A DNA stretch of 54,446 nt from JBFXDI01 sp050181295 (GCA_050181295.1 JBFXDI010000008.1:1-54446); one strand, 5' to 3'; shown: positions 25,952-34,928, numbered from the stretch's first letter. The notes: generated from the letters alone by a model not told the origin. Numbers and translations are program-made.

Positions 25952-26851
25952 TCACGCTGCGGCCGATTCCAGGGCCGCAATCTTCTGAAACTCTGTCAGT
26001 AGTTCCTGATGGTGCTGGCCGAGGTAGCGAACCACACGATCGTTCGCGAGCAGCCGTCCCAGGAAACCCTTCGCGACAACGAGGTCGAGGTTGTCGGCAC
26101 CGTAGGACTGCTCCGCCAGCTTGAACTCGCGTTCGAGGTTGAGGGACTCGCGCTCCATCAGGGCGACCTGATCCTCGGTCAGGCCTTTCACCTTTTTGTC
26201 CCGATAGGCGTCCACCAGCTGGTCCCGAGGTGTCGCCGCGACCAGCGACTTGGCATAGGTGACCGCATACGTGCCCATCGCCACCATGAGCTCGGCGGCC
26301 TCGATCTGTCGAAGCGGCTCCATCTTCCTCAGTTCTGTAAAGGTGTTGATCGGAACGTGCTTGTCCTTGAGGATCTCGACGGTCTCCGGGCAGATCCCTT
26401 CGAGCAGGCGACGCTTCCGCCTGATCTCATCCACGTTCACGTTGAGGGCCTTGGCGATCCGCTCCTGCGGCACACCGCGCTCGACCGCCTTCAGGATCAT
26501 CTTGTGCTCCTGAACAATGGCGATGCGGTTGACACGGCGGTTGTACGTGAACGCTTCATCGTCGGTGGACACGAGGCAGACCACCTCGCTCTCACCCATG
26601 TCCTTCATGACTTCGATGCGTAGATGACCATCAAGGAGGAGATATTTCCCTCGCTCCCCTCGGTCGCGCGCAACGATCGGTGGCTCAATGATGCCAACCT
26701 CTCCAATCGAAGCAGCGATCTGAGCATATTTGGGGGTCTTCTTGGTAGTGCTGGTGACGATCCGGAGCGGTTGAATATCCGCGATGGCGATGCGCTGGCC
26801 CACTTTCTCGAAGGCCATCTGGATTGACGGTGATGCTGCTCTGCGAGCCAT
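25952..26851 (-). CDS. RepB/ParB-like partition protein
   Basis: A 299-residue protein with a ParB-like N-terminal domain (KYAQIAASIGEVGIIEPPIV, then YLLLDGHLRIEVMK near 68-82, where DGHLR replaces the usual GERR/GHGR box) and a central HTH region (VPQERIAKALNVNVDEIRRK, about 126-145). The C-terminal half resembles the plasmid RepB partition C-domain. Such proteins bind centromere-like sites for segregation, but no ParA/RepA is present here. It is the last gene of a recombinase-ParB-RepB operon, starting 2 bp after the previous stop. It could serve excision/integration control rather than partition. Confidence 0.78.
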   Translation of the reverse strand: MARRAASPSIQMAFEKVGQRIAIADIQPLRIVTSTTKKTPKYAQIAASIGEVGIIEPPIVARDRGERGKYLLLDGHLRIEVMKDMGESEVVCLVSTDDEAFTYNRRVNRIAIVQEHKMILKAVERGVPQERIAKALNVNVDEIRRKRRLLEGICPETVEILKDKHVPINTFTELRKMEPLRQIEAAELMVAMGTYAVTYAKSLVAATPRDQLVDAYRDKKVKGLTEDQVALMERESLNLEREFKLAEQSYGADNLDLVVAKGFLGRLLANDRVVRYLGQHHQELLTEFQKIAALESAAA

Positions 26852-26853
26852 CT

Positions 26854-27744
26854 TCAGGCGTGCCTGCCGGCCGCAAGCCGATCCGCCAGTTGCCGGGGAA
26901 AAGTGTCGAGGCCCTCGGCCCTAAGGAGCGTAACGAAATTCTCATCGGCCATCAGACTACGAAACGCCTCTGTGACGAACATGAGCCTGTCTCGGTTAGC
27001 ATCCGCCTTGCGAATGATGAGGCGCTTCTTGTCTATGTCGGCGTTGTAGGCTCGAACCAAAGCGTCTGCGGACATCGACGTCTGCCGCTTGGTGCTGTTT
27101 ACCCGCAGCCCTTTTCCGCGCCGGCGCCTTTGCTCAACGATGCGCTTGGCAATAAGGAGCTTGCGTCCGCGGAGCGCTTTGGTTTCGTAAGCCGTTTGGA
27201 GCGCCCTTTGCGTCCCGGCATCGTCTGCTTCGGCGATCTCGACCGCGACGCTCAATGGAATTTGGCCCGATTCCACAGCGCGGAGCAGACGAAGCTCACC
27301 CTTCCACAAGAGCCCCACAATTCCACGGACATATTCGTTCGAAAGGTCCGTCTTTCGAGCGATCTCAGTGTCGGTGTAGCCGCGCCTCTTGAGGCCCTCG
27401 ATATCGCGTAGAAGGTCGACTGCTCGATGCTGCCTCCGCGCGCAGTTCTCCACCAGGCTCATAACCAAGCAATCTTCGGAGTCGGCGTCTATGACGATCG
27501 CCGGAATCTCCTGCTGTCCGAGGGCCTGATAGGCTTCGAGCCGCCCTTGGCCGCAAACGAGATCGTAGCCGGGTCCGTCCGGGTGCTCGCGGCGACTGAC
27601 GGTGATGGGCTTCTTCAATCCGAGACGCTCGATGTTGGAGATAATCTCCCTGAAGATCCGCTTATTGCGGACGCGCGGGTTGACGACCGTGATCCGGTCG
27701 ATGGGTATCAGCATCACCGCGGGAACTGCTGGCGCTTTGCTCAT
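26854..27744 (-). CDS. ParB-domain protein
   Basis: A 296-residue ParB-like protein. The N-domain has IDRITVVNPRVRNKRIFREI and the nucleotide-box equivalent YDLVCGQGRLEAYQALGQ (about 64-81), followed by the HTH region (RGYTDTEIARKTDLSNEYVR, about 120-140). It is translationally coupled to the recombinase (ATG overlaps that stop by 4 bp) and to the RepB-like gene after it. Two ParB-like genes in series behind a serine recombinase, without ParA, recur in alphaproteobacterial mobile elements; their joint role is not established. Confidence 0.82.
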   Translation of the reverse strand: MSKAPAVPAVMLIPIDRITVVNPRVRNKRIFREIISNIERLGLKKPITVSRREHPDGPGYDLVCGQGRLEAYQALGQQEIPAIVIDADSEDCLVMSLVENCARRQHRAVDLLRDIEGLKRRGYTDTEIARKTDLSNEYVRGIVGLLWKGELRLLRAVESGQIPLSVAVEIAEADDAGTQRALQTAYETKALRGRKLLIAKRIVEQRRRRGKGLRVNSTKRQTSMSADALVRAYNADIDKKRLIIRKADANRDRLMFVTEAFRSLMADENFVTLLRAEGLDTFPRQLADRLAAGRHA

Positions 27745-29399
27745 GCGACCTCCAGCAGGGAGACTCGCGCCGCCAACGCATACAGCGCGTCCAACGTCTC
27801 GTATCGGTAGGCATCCAGGGACATGCCGTTGTCTTCGGAAAGCCGGAGGCCCGACACCGACATGTCCAGCCAGGGCAGCAGGTAATAGTCCGCCACTGAC
27901 CGGTTCTCGGGGTCCATCCTGATGGCGACGGTGATGTCGGGGTGGAGAACCGTGTCGAACCGGATGTGCCATCGAAGCGAACCCGCCGTCGTCCGCCGGC
28001 ATCGCGCGATGACGATCGACACCGTGAACTCTCGATTGACAACGAGCAGATCCGTCAATGTGTCCCTCTCGACCGATCCGCCAACGCGCTCGATCTCGGA
28101 CACCGCCGCTGACACGACGTCAGGATGCATCTTCCGGAGCGACTGGTTGATCTCGATGTAGCGGTAGTCGCGATCGGGCGTGAAGCCGACCAATGCGTAG
28201 GCGCGGAGGAGGCTGCCGAAGCGGTTCTGGTACGAGCTGCTCGATGGAAGCCGTTCGGCTTCGTCGATGATCAGGCCTGAAAGGTAGCCGCGATCCTGCA
28301 GCAGCTGTCGCAACTGGTCCAACATCTGGTCGTCGGTCAGCCGCTGTGACCGCTGCCGGATGATCGCCTGGGCCGCGTCGAACAGTGCGCGGCTGACCAG
28401 CGGCTGGAACACATCCCTGGCCCGGATCCACATCTCGGGATCGTTGCGGACACGCTTCTTCTTCAGCTTGAAGGACTGCCGGTTCCAAACGTTATCGCCC
28501 GTGTATTTGTCGTTGATCAGGACCTGGTGGACTGTACCGCGTGTCCAGGGTCGGCCGAGATCCGTCATGAGACGGCGTTCATTGAGGAGAGCAGCGATCT
28601 CCGCCTCGCCTTTCCGGTCCTCGACAAAGGTCCGATATATCCAGCGGACCACCTTGATCTCGTCCAATGGACCCGGGACGAGGATCACTCGGTCGGTCTG
28701 GATGCTCTTGTGCTCTCCGACCGCGAGTTCGCCCTTCGGTACCCCGCTCTGGTCGATCAGTCGGCGGCGGAGGCCGTAGCCGGCCGTTCCTCCCTGCCGG
28801 AAGCCCCGCTCAATCAATCGGCACTGACCAGCGAACACCTTGGCCGATAGCTCTCGGCTGTATTCGCCGGCCATGGCCCGCTTGACGCCTTTAACGATCG
28901 TCGCAACCGGGCTGCCATCATTCTCGAACTGCTCGGCGCAATAGTGGACCGCAATGCCTTCGCGGCGGCAGATATATTCGTAGTAGGCGCTCTCATCCGC
29001 GTCCTGGAAGCGTCCCCAGCGGCTTACGTCGTAAACCAGGATAGCGCTGAAGTCGGCTCTATGATGAACGACATCATCTATGAGCTGCTTGAGCGCATCG
29101 CGGCCGTCGATTCGAAGGCCGCTTCGGCCCTCGTCGGCGTAGGTCCGGACAATCTCAAGCCCACGCCGGTTGGCGTATTGCCGGATCGCATCGGCCTGGT
29201 TCTCCGTGGAGTACTGCTGGTGCTCCGTCGACATCCGGACGTACTGGGCAGCGCGTATGGGCTGCCTGCCAATATGTCCGCCGCTGTCTGAACCGCTTTC
29301 CGAAGGCACCAACGCAGGTCCTGTATCGGCGGCGTATGTGTCCGGTGCGCCAGTCGCGGCTCCCGACACATCGCGTTCCGGCCACCCTGTCCGGGCCAT
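27741..29399 (-). CDS. Large serine recombinase
   Basis: A 552-residue site-specific recombinase. The catalytic Ser57 lies in AQYVRMSTEHQ with Arg55; SAILVYDVSRWGRFQD (about 116-131) is the second catalytic block. A recombinase domain follows (about 190-320, with AALLNERRLMTDLGRPWTRG), then a long C-terminal region that in integrases holds the zinc ribbon and coiled coil; here no clear Cys4 ribbon is seen. The 48-residue extension before the catalytic block is longer than usual, so the real start may be later (for example a TTG/GTG near 29310). It leads the ParB-RepB operon and is divergent, 23 bp away, from an HTH gene. Confidence 0.88.
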   Translation of the reverse strand: MARTGWPERDVSGAATGAPDTYAADTGPALVPSESGSDSGGHIGRQPIRAAQYVRMSTEHQQYSTENQADAIRQYANRRGLEIVRTYADEGRSGLRIDGRDALKQLIDDVVHHRADFSAILVYDVSRWGRFQDADESAYYEYICRREGIAVHYCAEQFENDGSPVATIVKGVKRAMAGEYSRELSAKVFAGQCRLIERGFRQGGTAGYGLRRRLIDQSGVPKGELAVGEHKSIQTDRVILVPGPLDEIKVVRWIYRTFVEDRKGEAEIAALLNERRLMTDLGRPWTRGTVHQVLINDKYTGDNVWNRQSFKLKKKRVRNDPEMWIRARDVFQPLVSRALFDAAQAIIRQRSQRLTDDQMLDQLRQLLQDRGYLSGLIIDEAERLPSSSSYQNRFGSLLRAYALVGFTPDRDYRYIEINQSLRKMHPDVVSAAVSEIERVGGSVERDTLTDLLVVNREFTVSIVIARCRRTTAGSLRWHIRFDTVLHPDITVAIRMDPENRSVADYYLLPWLDMSVSGLRLSEDNGMSLDAYRYETLDALYALAARVSLLEVA

Positions 29400-29422
29400 T
29401 CTAGATGCAGAGAGGCGGAAAC

Positions 29423-30088
29423 ATGTCTCTAAAAAGGGGCAAAGTTCTTCCTGGTCAAAATGACCGTGAAAATGTGCAGGCCAGATACGCCGATATTGTC
29501 GCCGCTGCGCTTCGAGCCGAGTTCGGAAATAGTCGTCGGACGGTGAAAGCTGTCATGCGGTGGACGGGCGTCACTGAACGCACGGCCAAGCAATGGCTCG
29601 CCGGCTACAATGGCCCACTAGGCCGCCATCTAATTGTTCTCATGGAAGAATCCGAGATGGTGTTCGAGACCGTTCTGATGGCATGCGGTCGGACGAACGC
29701 GCTCGCTGCGGCTCGAACCATCGCCGCACACGGCACGCTAATTGACGCGTGGGCGACGATGGAGCGCCTGCGCGCCGATCCGTACTACGCTAAGGGGGAA
29801 GTCTTCCTGCCGACACAAGCTGGTCGAATTCACGACCGGGATGACCGTGCAAATGACCGAGTAAATGGCCCCGATAGCAACCAAACCCCTGATATCCTCA
29901 ACCAGCGGCAACGCTGGTACGTCGAGGCGCTGGCAGCAGGCACGAGCGTCAGGGCAAAGCGGCTCGCGGAGCGGTGGCGTATGTCGGAGAAGACGGCCCG
30001 ACGCGACATCGCAAAGCTCAAGATGTTGGGTGTTGTGGAGTTTGTCGGTTCTCCGAAAGCTGGCCGATATCGGTTGGCTCGGGGCTAG
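29423..30088 (+). CDS. Two-HTH regulatory protein divergent from the recombinase
   Basis: A 221-residue protein, not assigned to a named family. The N-terminal part (about 25-60) has an HTH-like stretch, RRTVKAVMRWTGVTERTAKQ, and the C-terminal part (about 175-221) a DeoR/GntR-like winged HTH, LAERWRMSEKTARRDIAKLK. ATG 29423 has a GAGAGGCGG ribosome site; an ATG 18 bp upstream does not. With only 23 bp to the divergent recombinase start, both promoters must overlap the opposite gene or each other, so this protein is a good candidate to control recombinase expression. A role as excision-direction factor is possible. Confidence 0.7.
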   Translation: MSLKRGKVLPGQNDRENVQARYADIVAAALRAEFGNSRRTVKAVMRWTGVTERTAKQWLAGYNGPLGRHLIVLMEESEMVFETVLMACGRTNALAAARTIAAHGTLIDAWATMERLRADPYYAKGEVFLPTQAGRIHDRDDRANDRVNGPDSNQTPDILNQRQRWYVEALAAGTSVRAKRLAERWRMSEKTARRDIAKLKMLGVVEFVGSPKAGRYRLARG

Positions 30089-30237
30089 CCGTTTACAACG
30101 CCATCGCCGCTTTCAAGAGCTTCCTTGGGCGTGAGCCACACCGCATTGAGGCTGCCCTGACGATTCGATTCTGAAGCGGCCGCCCCGTTTACCCGTTCTG
30201 AGATCGCCAGCTTGGACCGGCCTCCGGCTGCCGCCCA

Positions 30238-30720
30238 CCGCGCGTAGCATACCCGCGGATGGGACTGCGGCTCCCGGCTCTCATCGTATCGGTCCAAGGA
30301 CCCGATCGCGACGTCGTTGCGGTTCAGGCGACCTTTCTCAAGCCCACCGACGGTGTCGACACCGAGGTGGACGTTCGGCTCGCTCGGTGCCGGGTCGGTC
30401 AGGATGGCCAAGGCCCAGCAGGTCTTAGGCCTCGCGGAAGGAGTGGAAGATGCGCTTGCGGCTATGCAACTACCGGATGCCCCTGCTGGGCAAGCCTTGG
30501 GGCGGAAAGGCTCGCCACGGTCAGCATTCCGCCGGAGGTCGGGGAGATCCATCTCTTCTCCGACCGCGATGAAGCTGGTCAACGAGGGGCGGCGAAGGCT
30601 TCCGATCTGCATCGTCGCATTGGTCGGACCGTAGTCCTCCATCTTCCGCCCCTCCCGCACAAGGACTGGGGTGACGTGGCCGCCCAGCCGATGAGCGCAA
30701 GCGCGGAGGTCGCAGCATGA
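30238..30720 (+). pseudogene. Toprim-domain primase fragment, frameshifted
   Basis: Alternating frames rebuild the C-terminal half of a toprim primase-like protein: GLRLPALIVSVQGPDRDVVA in one frame, QVLGLAEGVEDALAAMQL in another, then CPCWASLGAERLATVSIPPE and HLFSDRDEAGQRGAAKASDL, ending in PLPHKDWGDVAA, back in the first. The toprim acids are visible in AEGVEDA and SDRDEAG. Two indels (near 30390 and 30480) and loss of the 5' half make it non-functional. Its stop overlaps the next start by 4 bp, so the following open frame begins with the original downstream neighbour. Confidence 0.75.
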
Positions 30721-31646
30721 CATCGATAGCGCTCCGGACGATTGAGGACGAGATCATCGTCGTGCAGGCGGAACGCATCAGACCTCTCGGAGGCCTCAAG
30801 GAGCTTGCCAGGCGCACGACGCAGCCGACGGAGAAGGTCCGCAACCCACCATCGCTAGCCTCGATCTCAGAAGCAGCAGCGGGTGCCTCGTCCACAGTCG
30901 GTGACCGGTTCGATGAGCGCGCGGCTCTGGTTGAGGTAGGAGCCGGCGTGCCGCGCCAATGGGCTGAGGCCTTCGCTCGGTTGGATGTCATCGCTCGGCC
31001 TCCCGACTTCACTGCGGAGAGATGGCGACAGCTGATTGATGACGGAGCGAGATTTCTTGACGTGTGGGCCGCGACATTCGTCCCGCCGATGAAGCCGACG
31101 CTGGTCGACGAGCCTCCGGCGGGAGCGGAGTGGATTCACGAGATCAAGCACGACGGCTTCCGGACGCTCTTGGTCATCGAGCCGGAAGGCGCGACCGCCA
31201 ACACCTCGAGCGGCCTTGACTGGACGTGGCGCTATCGACGGGTCGTGAAAGCGGCCGGTCAGCTGGAAGTGGGCTCTGCCACTATCGATGGCGAGATGGT
31301 CGTCCAGGACGAGCGGGGGGTGTCTGATTTTGAAGGTCTGCGCGCGGCCATCGACCAGGAGCCTCACCGCCTGGTGTTCTTCGCGTTCGACCTTCTCCAT
31401 CTCGACGGGGAGGATCTCCGGAACGCTCCGATCACTGCCGCCATCTTCCGGCTGAAGACCCGGGCCGGCTGGAAGGAGACGGCGGTCCACGAGGTTGCTC
31501 ATCGAGGCGTTGCGGCTTTCCGGTTGTTGGATCGGGGGCGAGTTCGCGATAGTGGACGAGGATCGATTTGGCGTCTTATCGAGACTGGAAGCCTAGCAAG
31601 CTACGAGCATAGGCATAAGTGGTTCGGCGATGCGGAGGCGACCTGA
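30717..31646 (+). pseudogene. Chimera: primase-neighbour protein fused to truncated LigD-type ligase
   Basis: One 309-codon open frame with two unrelated parts. Residues about 1-118 (ending GVPRQWAEAFARLD, then LIDDGARFLDVWA) resemble the small protein encoded after toprim primases in mobile elements. At residue 120 it turns into an ATP-dependent DNA ligase of the LigD type: FVPPMKPTLVDEPPAGAEWI, the adenylation motif EIKHDGFR with Lys144, GEMVVQDERGVSDFEGLRAA and FFAFDLLHLDGEDL. After about residue 255 the ligase frame is broken; an alternative frame near 31540 still reads EFAIVDEDRFGVLSRLEA. The ligase lacks its OB-fold end and cannot be active. The fusion point marks a recombination junction. 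Confidence 0.75.
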
Positions 31647-32379
31647 AGTAAACCGCGAGAACCGGGAAGCTCGGATGCAGCTCGCGCAGAGGCGACTTTC
31701 TGAGAAAGAGCTTTCGCTCGGACCGGAAGAAGTCGCGCGGCGCAAGGCCTTAGTCGACGACAAACTCAGTCGACGAATGAGGTCGGTGGAAGTTGTCCGT
31801 GTTGTCTCGGACAGGTCCAATTCCAGGAGCGCAACGATGGGCCGGCTCGGGCCGGGGTCCCCGCTCCCGGTTTACGTGGCACCAAATCCAAAGCGGCGAC
31901 GGAAACCGCTGGTCACGCTAACCCTGTCGTTGGAGGCGGGGAACGGCGGATGGTCAATTTTCTTGCCCGCATCCACGCTCCGAGTGGCTGGCGTCTCCCA
32001 AGACAGCACGTTCCAGCGCTGGTTCGACGCGGCCACCGGCGCCGTGAACCTCAGTGTTGCAAAAGCTCGGAGGGGGCGGCGTCAATCTGCGTTCCCGCGG
32101 CCATTGAGACTCAGTTGGGGCACGGAGCTCCCCGCTGGTTGGCCAGCAGTAACCGGCGCCCTCCTGCGGGTGTCCTTTTTCCCCGGGCACATCGCGATTA
32201 TGCCAACGGAAGGCAAGCTGGATTCGAAACGTCCGAAATCGAGCCGCCTGCATATCGCCGGCGCGACGACCTACGGCGCGCCGGAACAACACCCACCAAG
32301 TCCGTTCGCGCACCTCGGCGTCCCCGATCTCGATTGGAGTGACTCGACAGCGGGAAAGCCGGCATTCAACGTCGAATAA
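31630..32379 (+). CDS. Hypothetical protein, 249 residues
   Basis: Not recognised. It begins 17 bp inside the end of the chimeric frame. The N-terminal 60 residues are basic and charged (MRRRPEVNRENREARMQLAQ), and the middle (about 95-195) alternates hydrophobic and polar residues like a beta-rich domain. The final 30 residues run into a terminase relic on the opposite strand, so the native C-terminus may be lost. There is no signal peptide or membrane helix. Composition matches neighbouring coding DNA, but the surroundings are full of broken genes, so it may itself be a fragment. Confidence 0.4.
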   Translation: MRRRPEVNRENREARMQLAQRRLSEKELSLGPEEVARRKALVDDKLSRRMRSVEVVRVVSDRSNSRSATMGRLGPGSPLPVYVAPNPKRRRKPLVTLTLSLEAGNGGWSIFLPASTLRVAGVSQDSTFQRWFDAATGAVNLSVAKARRGRRQSAFPRPLRLSWGTELPAGWPAVTGALLRVSFFPGHIAIMPTEGKLDSKRPKSSRLHIAGATTYGAPEQHPPSPFAHLGVPDLDWSDSTAGKPAFNVE

Positions 32380-32590
32380 TCACGAGAGCGATGCTTTCGG
32401 CAGTGATCAGCAGACGCCGGCAGTCGTTGGCTGCCACGCGCTCGAGCGTGTGGCAGATGGCCTCGACATGCCAGTTCGGAATGAACCTTTGGTCGAAGCC
32501 GGGGTGCAGTTCGAGATAACAGCGCCAGACGAACGCGAACAGGCTCTGCCGAGCCTTCGCGTCGATCAGCTGGATGGGATGGATGGTCAT
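32366..32590 (-). pseudogene. N-terminal fragment of phage terminase large subunit
   Basis: A 74-codon frame whose translation matches the start of TerL-type proteins: LFAFVWRCYLELHPGFDQRF and NWHVEAICHTLERVAANDCR, then RRLLIT, where intact proteins continue into the Walker A region (PPRSLKS). The frame diverges immediately after RRLLIT and stops. It starts in a 4-bp overlap with the DUF5681 gene, the normal order for this terminase module. The ATPase and nuclease parts are gone. Confidence 0.7.
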
Positions 32591-33183
32591 TCCGCCTGGT
32601 CCGGCATAGTCGAGCGGCCGCCGAGAACGGCTTCGATCCGATCCGACGGGAGACCAGCGTCCAGCAGCAGCTGGCGCTCGAAGAACTGGAGGAGATCCAG
32701 CTCCGCCGCCGTGGCATCGGGCAGACCTGGAGGAGCAGCCGCTTCGCGTTCGCGTTCCGCCGATCCCGTCATGCGAAGCACGAAGTCGCGGGCGTCCTTC
32801 TTGCCCTCGATGGCGTCCTTGACCGCGCGGAACAGGATCAACTGCCTGCCCGACATCTTCTTCTCGACGCCGCCGATACGGACGGTCATTCGCTCGTCCA
32901 AGAACTGGTTCAGCATCGTGGTGACGTTCTTCGAGTCCCTCGGCCGGCCCTTGGGGTTGCCGCTCCGGCCCGGCTTGAACCGGCTGTGAACCGGCGGCTT
33001 GCCATAGCCAACCTCGTAGGCCGCCCCGGCGGAGGCGGCGGCCGTGGCGTTCTGCTCAGCCGCCGGGAGGTCTGAGGCGCGCTCGACCGGCCCTGGCCGA
33101 GGGTCGGCACCTGTTGCGGCTTGCCGAACGCGGTGGCGCACCGGGCCGAGCGGCGGCAGCGGGGCCGACTCGCGGAGCAGCAA
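32587..33183 (-). CDS. DUF5681 protein, terminase-associated
   Basis: A 198-residue protein with the family signature AAYEVGYGKPPVHSRFKPGR then SGNPKGRPRD at about 54-84 and helical charged sequence after. It precedes the terminase remnant in a coupled arrangement, suggesting a small-terminase-like or packaging role in the ancestral phage, though this is not established for the family. The first ~35 residues do not look like the family and overlap a plus-strand coding fragment, so the native 5' end was probably replaced. It differs clearly from the 23533-23997 paralogue. Confidence 0.65.
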   Translation of the reverse strand: MLLRESAPLPPLGPVRHRVRQAATGADPRPGPVERASDLPAAEQNATAAASAGAAYEVGYGKPPVHSRFKPGRSGNPKGRPRDSKNVTTMLNQFLDERMTVRIGGVEKKMSGRQLILFRAVKDAIEGKKDARDFVLRMTGSAEREREAAAPPGLPDATAAELDLLQFFERQLLLDAGLPSDRIEAVLGGRSTMPDQAE

Positions 33184-33462
33184 CGGTACGAGGAGCAGCA
33201 GCGCCGAAAACTGGACCGGAACCGTTGGCGCCGCGTCGTCGAGATTGCGGATGAATGGCGTGAGGCAAAACTCGCCCGCGAGTTCGTTGCAGCCTTGAGG
33301 GAGGCTGGCCCCGATCTTGACCAGAGTGTCGGCGACCGAACTGTTGGCGACTGGCTGGCCTGGGCTGAAGACCGGGCAACCGCGCTAGATCCACTGGCCC
33401 GCGGGGCCGCATCGACGTTTGAGCGCGTGGCATCGGTCACCAACTGGGAATACAAGGATTAG
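33121..33462 (+). pseudogene. C-terminal fragment of a coiled-coil hypothetical protein
   Basis: A 113-codon frame (TTG first) rich in Arg, Glu and Gln: RLAEQQRYEEQQRRKLDRNR is a coiled coil, followed by a conserved-looking tail DRTVGDWLAWAEDRATALDP. It resembles the end of longer (~300-residue) unknown proteins common in alphaproteobacterial accessory regions. No upstream part is present; the frame is closed by a stop at 33073-33075. It overlaps the 5' end of the DUF5681 gene on the other strand, consistent with a junction at about 33100. Confidence 0.5.
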
Positions 33463-33496
33463 ACGGCCTCTGCGCTCCCTGCTCACGAACCGAGAA

Positions 33497-33521
33497 CTCC
33501 CTGTTCCGCGCTTAGGGAATT
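33497..33521. repeat. TCCCTGTTC repeat, copy A
   Basis: CTCCCTGTTC, a 7-nt centre and TAGGGAATT form a partial inverted repeat (TCCCT/AGGGA). Nearly the same word order occurs at 53124-53149. Confidence 0.5.
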
Positions 33522-33595
33522 GGAGGCGGACGTCGCCGCACTCCGCCGTTTCGCCGACCCAAGAGCTGGATCGGAATGCCGCGAAAGACGACAAA

Positions 33596-33625
33596 TCCCT
33601 GTTCTCTCCCTGAAAAACAGGGAGA
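33596..33625. repeat. TCCCTGTTC repeat, copy B, with perfect hairpin
   Basis: After TCCCTGTTC comes an 8-bp perfect stem (33605-33612 with 33618-33625) closed by five A residues. There is no T-tract, so it is more likely part of the repeat than a terminator. Confidence 0.5.
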
Positions 33626-34307
33626 CGGGTTCGCAGGTGACTGCCTCCGCCGCCACACCTAACTATTTGCTAGCTATGGCGTTTTTTCCTCGCTGGCGTG
33701 CTAGCAAGGGCCCGAGACCTTTGAGTATTTCCGCCACTCAGGATTCTCCGCGCCACCGCCCAAGACAATTCGCGGGCTCACACGGCCGAAAAGCGGCGCC
33801 GATTCTCTGGAAGCCGTCCGCCCACTACGGTTGTCGCGCCGACTCCGGGCTAACGCCCGCGGGTGCGGTCACACAGTAGCGATTGGTCGGTACCGCGGTG
33901 ACGCCCGCGGGTGCTTGCTGACGTGGCCGCTCGCCAGAGGGCGCCCGATGTTTCCGCTGCTACGGCTCAGAGTGCAACGCACTCCCTCCCAAAGACGGCC
34001 AAGGTGCGTCAGGGGAAAGATTCCCTTTCGCAAAAAAGTGCGCAGCGTCCAGTGGTGGTGGGTGGCGGTCCACGACGTGCGTTCTTGGGCCAGCATTTGC
34101 CTGTCGAGCAATGGCTTCGGGAGCATGAACATCGGAATTTGCCCCGCAATGATGGCTCGCATATGCCCTTGCGGCCGGCACGACTGACGCTACCTGTCGG
34201 ACTTTGACGGCTGTTCATCCCGCAGGGCGCTCGAGCTGGATCAGGTGATGGTTAGCGGCGGTTGCGCCACTCGACGGGAGCGGGGAGCCGTTGGAGGCCC
34301 CACGGTC

Positions 34308-34928
34308 CTAGCGACGGCTTCCAAGCCCGACCCACATGCCGGTTTCGTTGAAGGCGTAGGCCATCCGTCCGGCGACCGCGGGTGAGTACTGGTAGGGCGT
34401 CGCCTCCAGGTTATCGAGGACCCAGGCGCCGTTCGAGGTGGCGACCACGAGGACTGCGTGCTCCGGCACTTGCGGGCTGGCGAAGAGGACGACCACCCGC
34501 ATCGATCCGGAGGGCAGGCCGAGGGCGCGGAGGATGAGATACTTGGCGATCGCGAAATCCTCGCAATCGCCGCCGGCGGCGAACAGCTCGAGGGGCGCAG
34601 CCCAGTAGTCGCCGCGGTCCGGGATGTAGCGGTTCTGATTGACGGTGGCGTTCACAGCCTCGAGGAGCCTGCCGGTCGGAATGGCGGCGAGCGCGGTCAC
34701 GGCCTCGTCCCAGACCCGGGCGCCCGAAAGCGTGCCAATGGCGGCCTCATGACGCTGTAGCGTGCTGGCTAGCTGAGGCAGCGGCGTCACAGACAACGTC
34801 TGGACGTTGAGCATAGAATCGACGCCGATAAGGCTGCCTGCGGCAATTGCAGGCGGAGTGACTATGAAGGCCGATAATAGAGCAAGTGCGAACTTGCCAA
34901 AAAGACTCAACTTACTAGCGCCCGTCAT
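34308..34928 (-). CDS. Transglutaminase-like cysteine protease (BTLCP), secreted
   Basis: A 206-residue protein with an N-terminal signal peptide (hydrophobic stretch about 9-30) and a bacterial transglutaminase-like cysteine proteinase fold: catalytic Cys122 in AGGDCEDFA, His157 in PEHAVLV and Asp172 in VLDNL. The relative LapG cleaves large surface adhesins in the periplasm to release biofilm. Here no LapA adhesin, LapD receptor or type I secretion genes are in the window, so the substrate is unknown. It stands next to the surface-glycan cluster, fitting a role in cell-surface remodelling. The upstream region carries a TATAGT-type -10 candidate. Confidence 0.85.
   Translation of the reverse strand: MTGASKLSLFGKFALALLSAFIVTPPAIAAGSLIGVDSMLNVQTLSVTPLPQLASTLQRHEAAIGTLSGARVWDEAVTALAAIPTGRLLEAVNATVNQNRYIPDRGDYWAAPLELFAAGGDCEDFAIAKYLILRALGLPSGSMRVVVLFASPQVPEHAVLVVATSNGAWVLDNLEATPYQYSPAVAGRMAYAFNETGMWVGLGSRR

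Larger units (their letters stand above)
33463..34307. other. Gene-free spacer with short repeats
   Basis: About 850 bp. It contains a TCCCTGTTC-type repeat (33497-33521), a related hairpin (33596-33625) and two copies of ACGCCCGCGGGTGC at 33853-33866 and 33901-33914, 48 bp apart. Open frames have no family match. It separates the mobile-element debris from the surface-glycan region. Confidence 0.5.

Noticed and set aside
33853..33914. CRISPR-like array
   Set aside because: Only two copies of a 14-mer, no regular series and no cas genes in the window.
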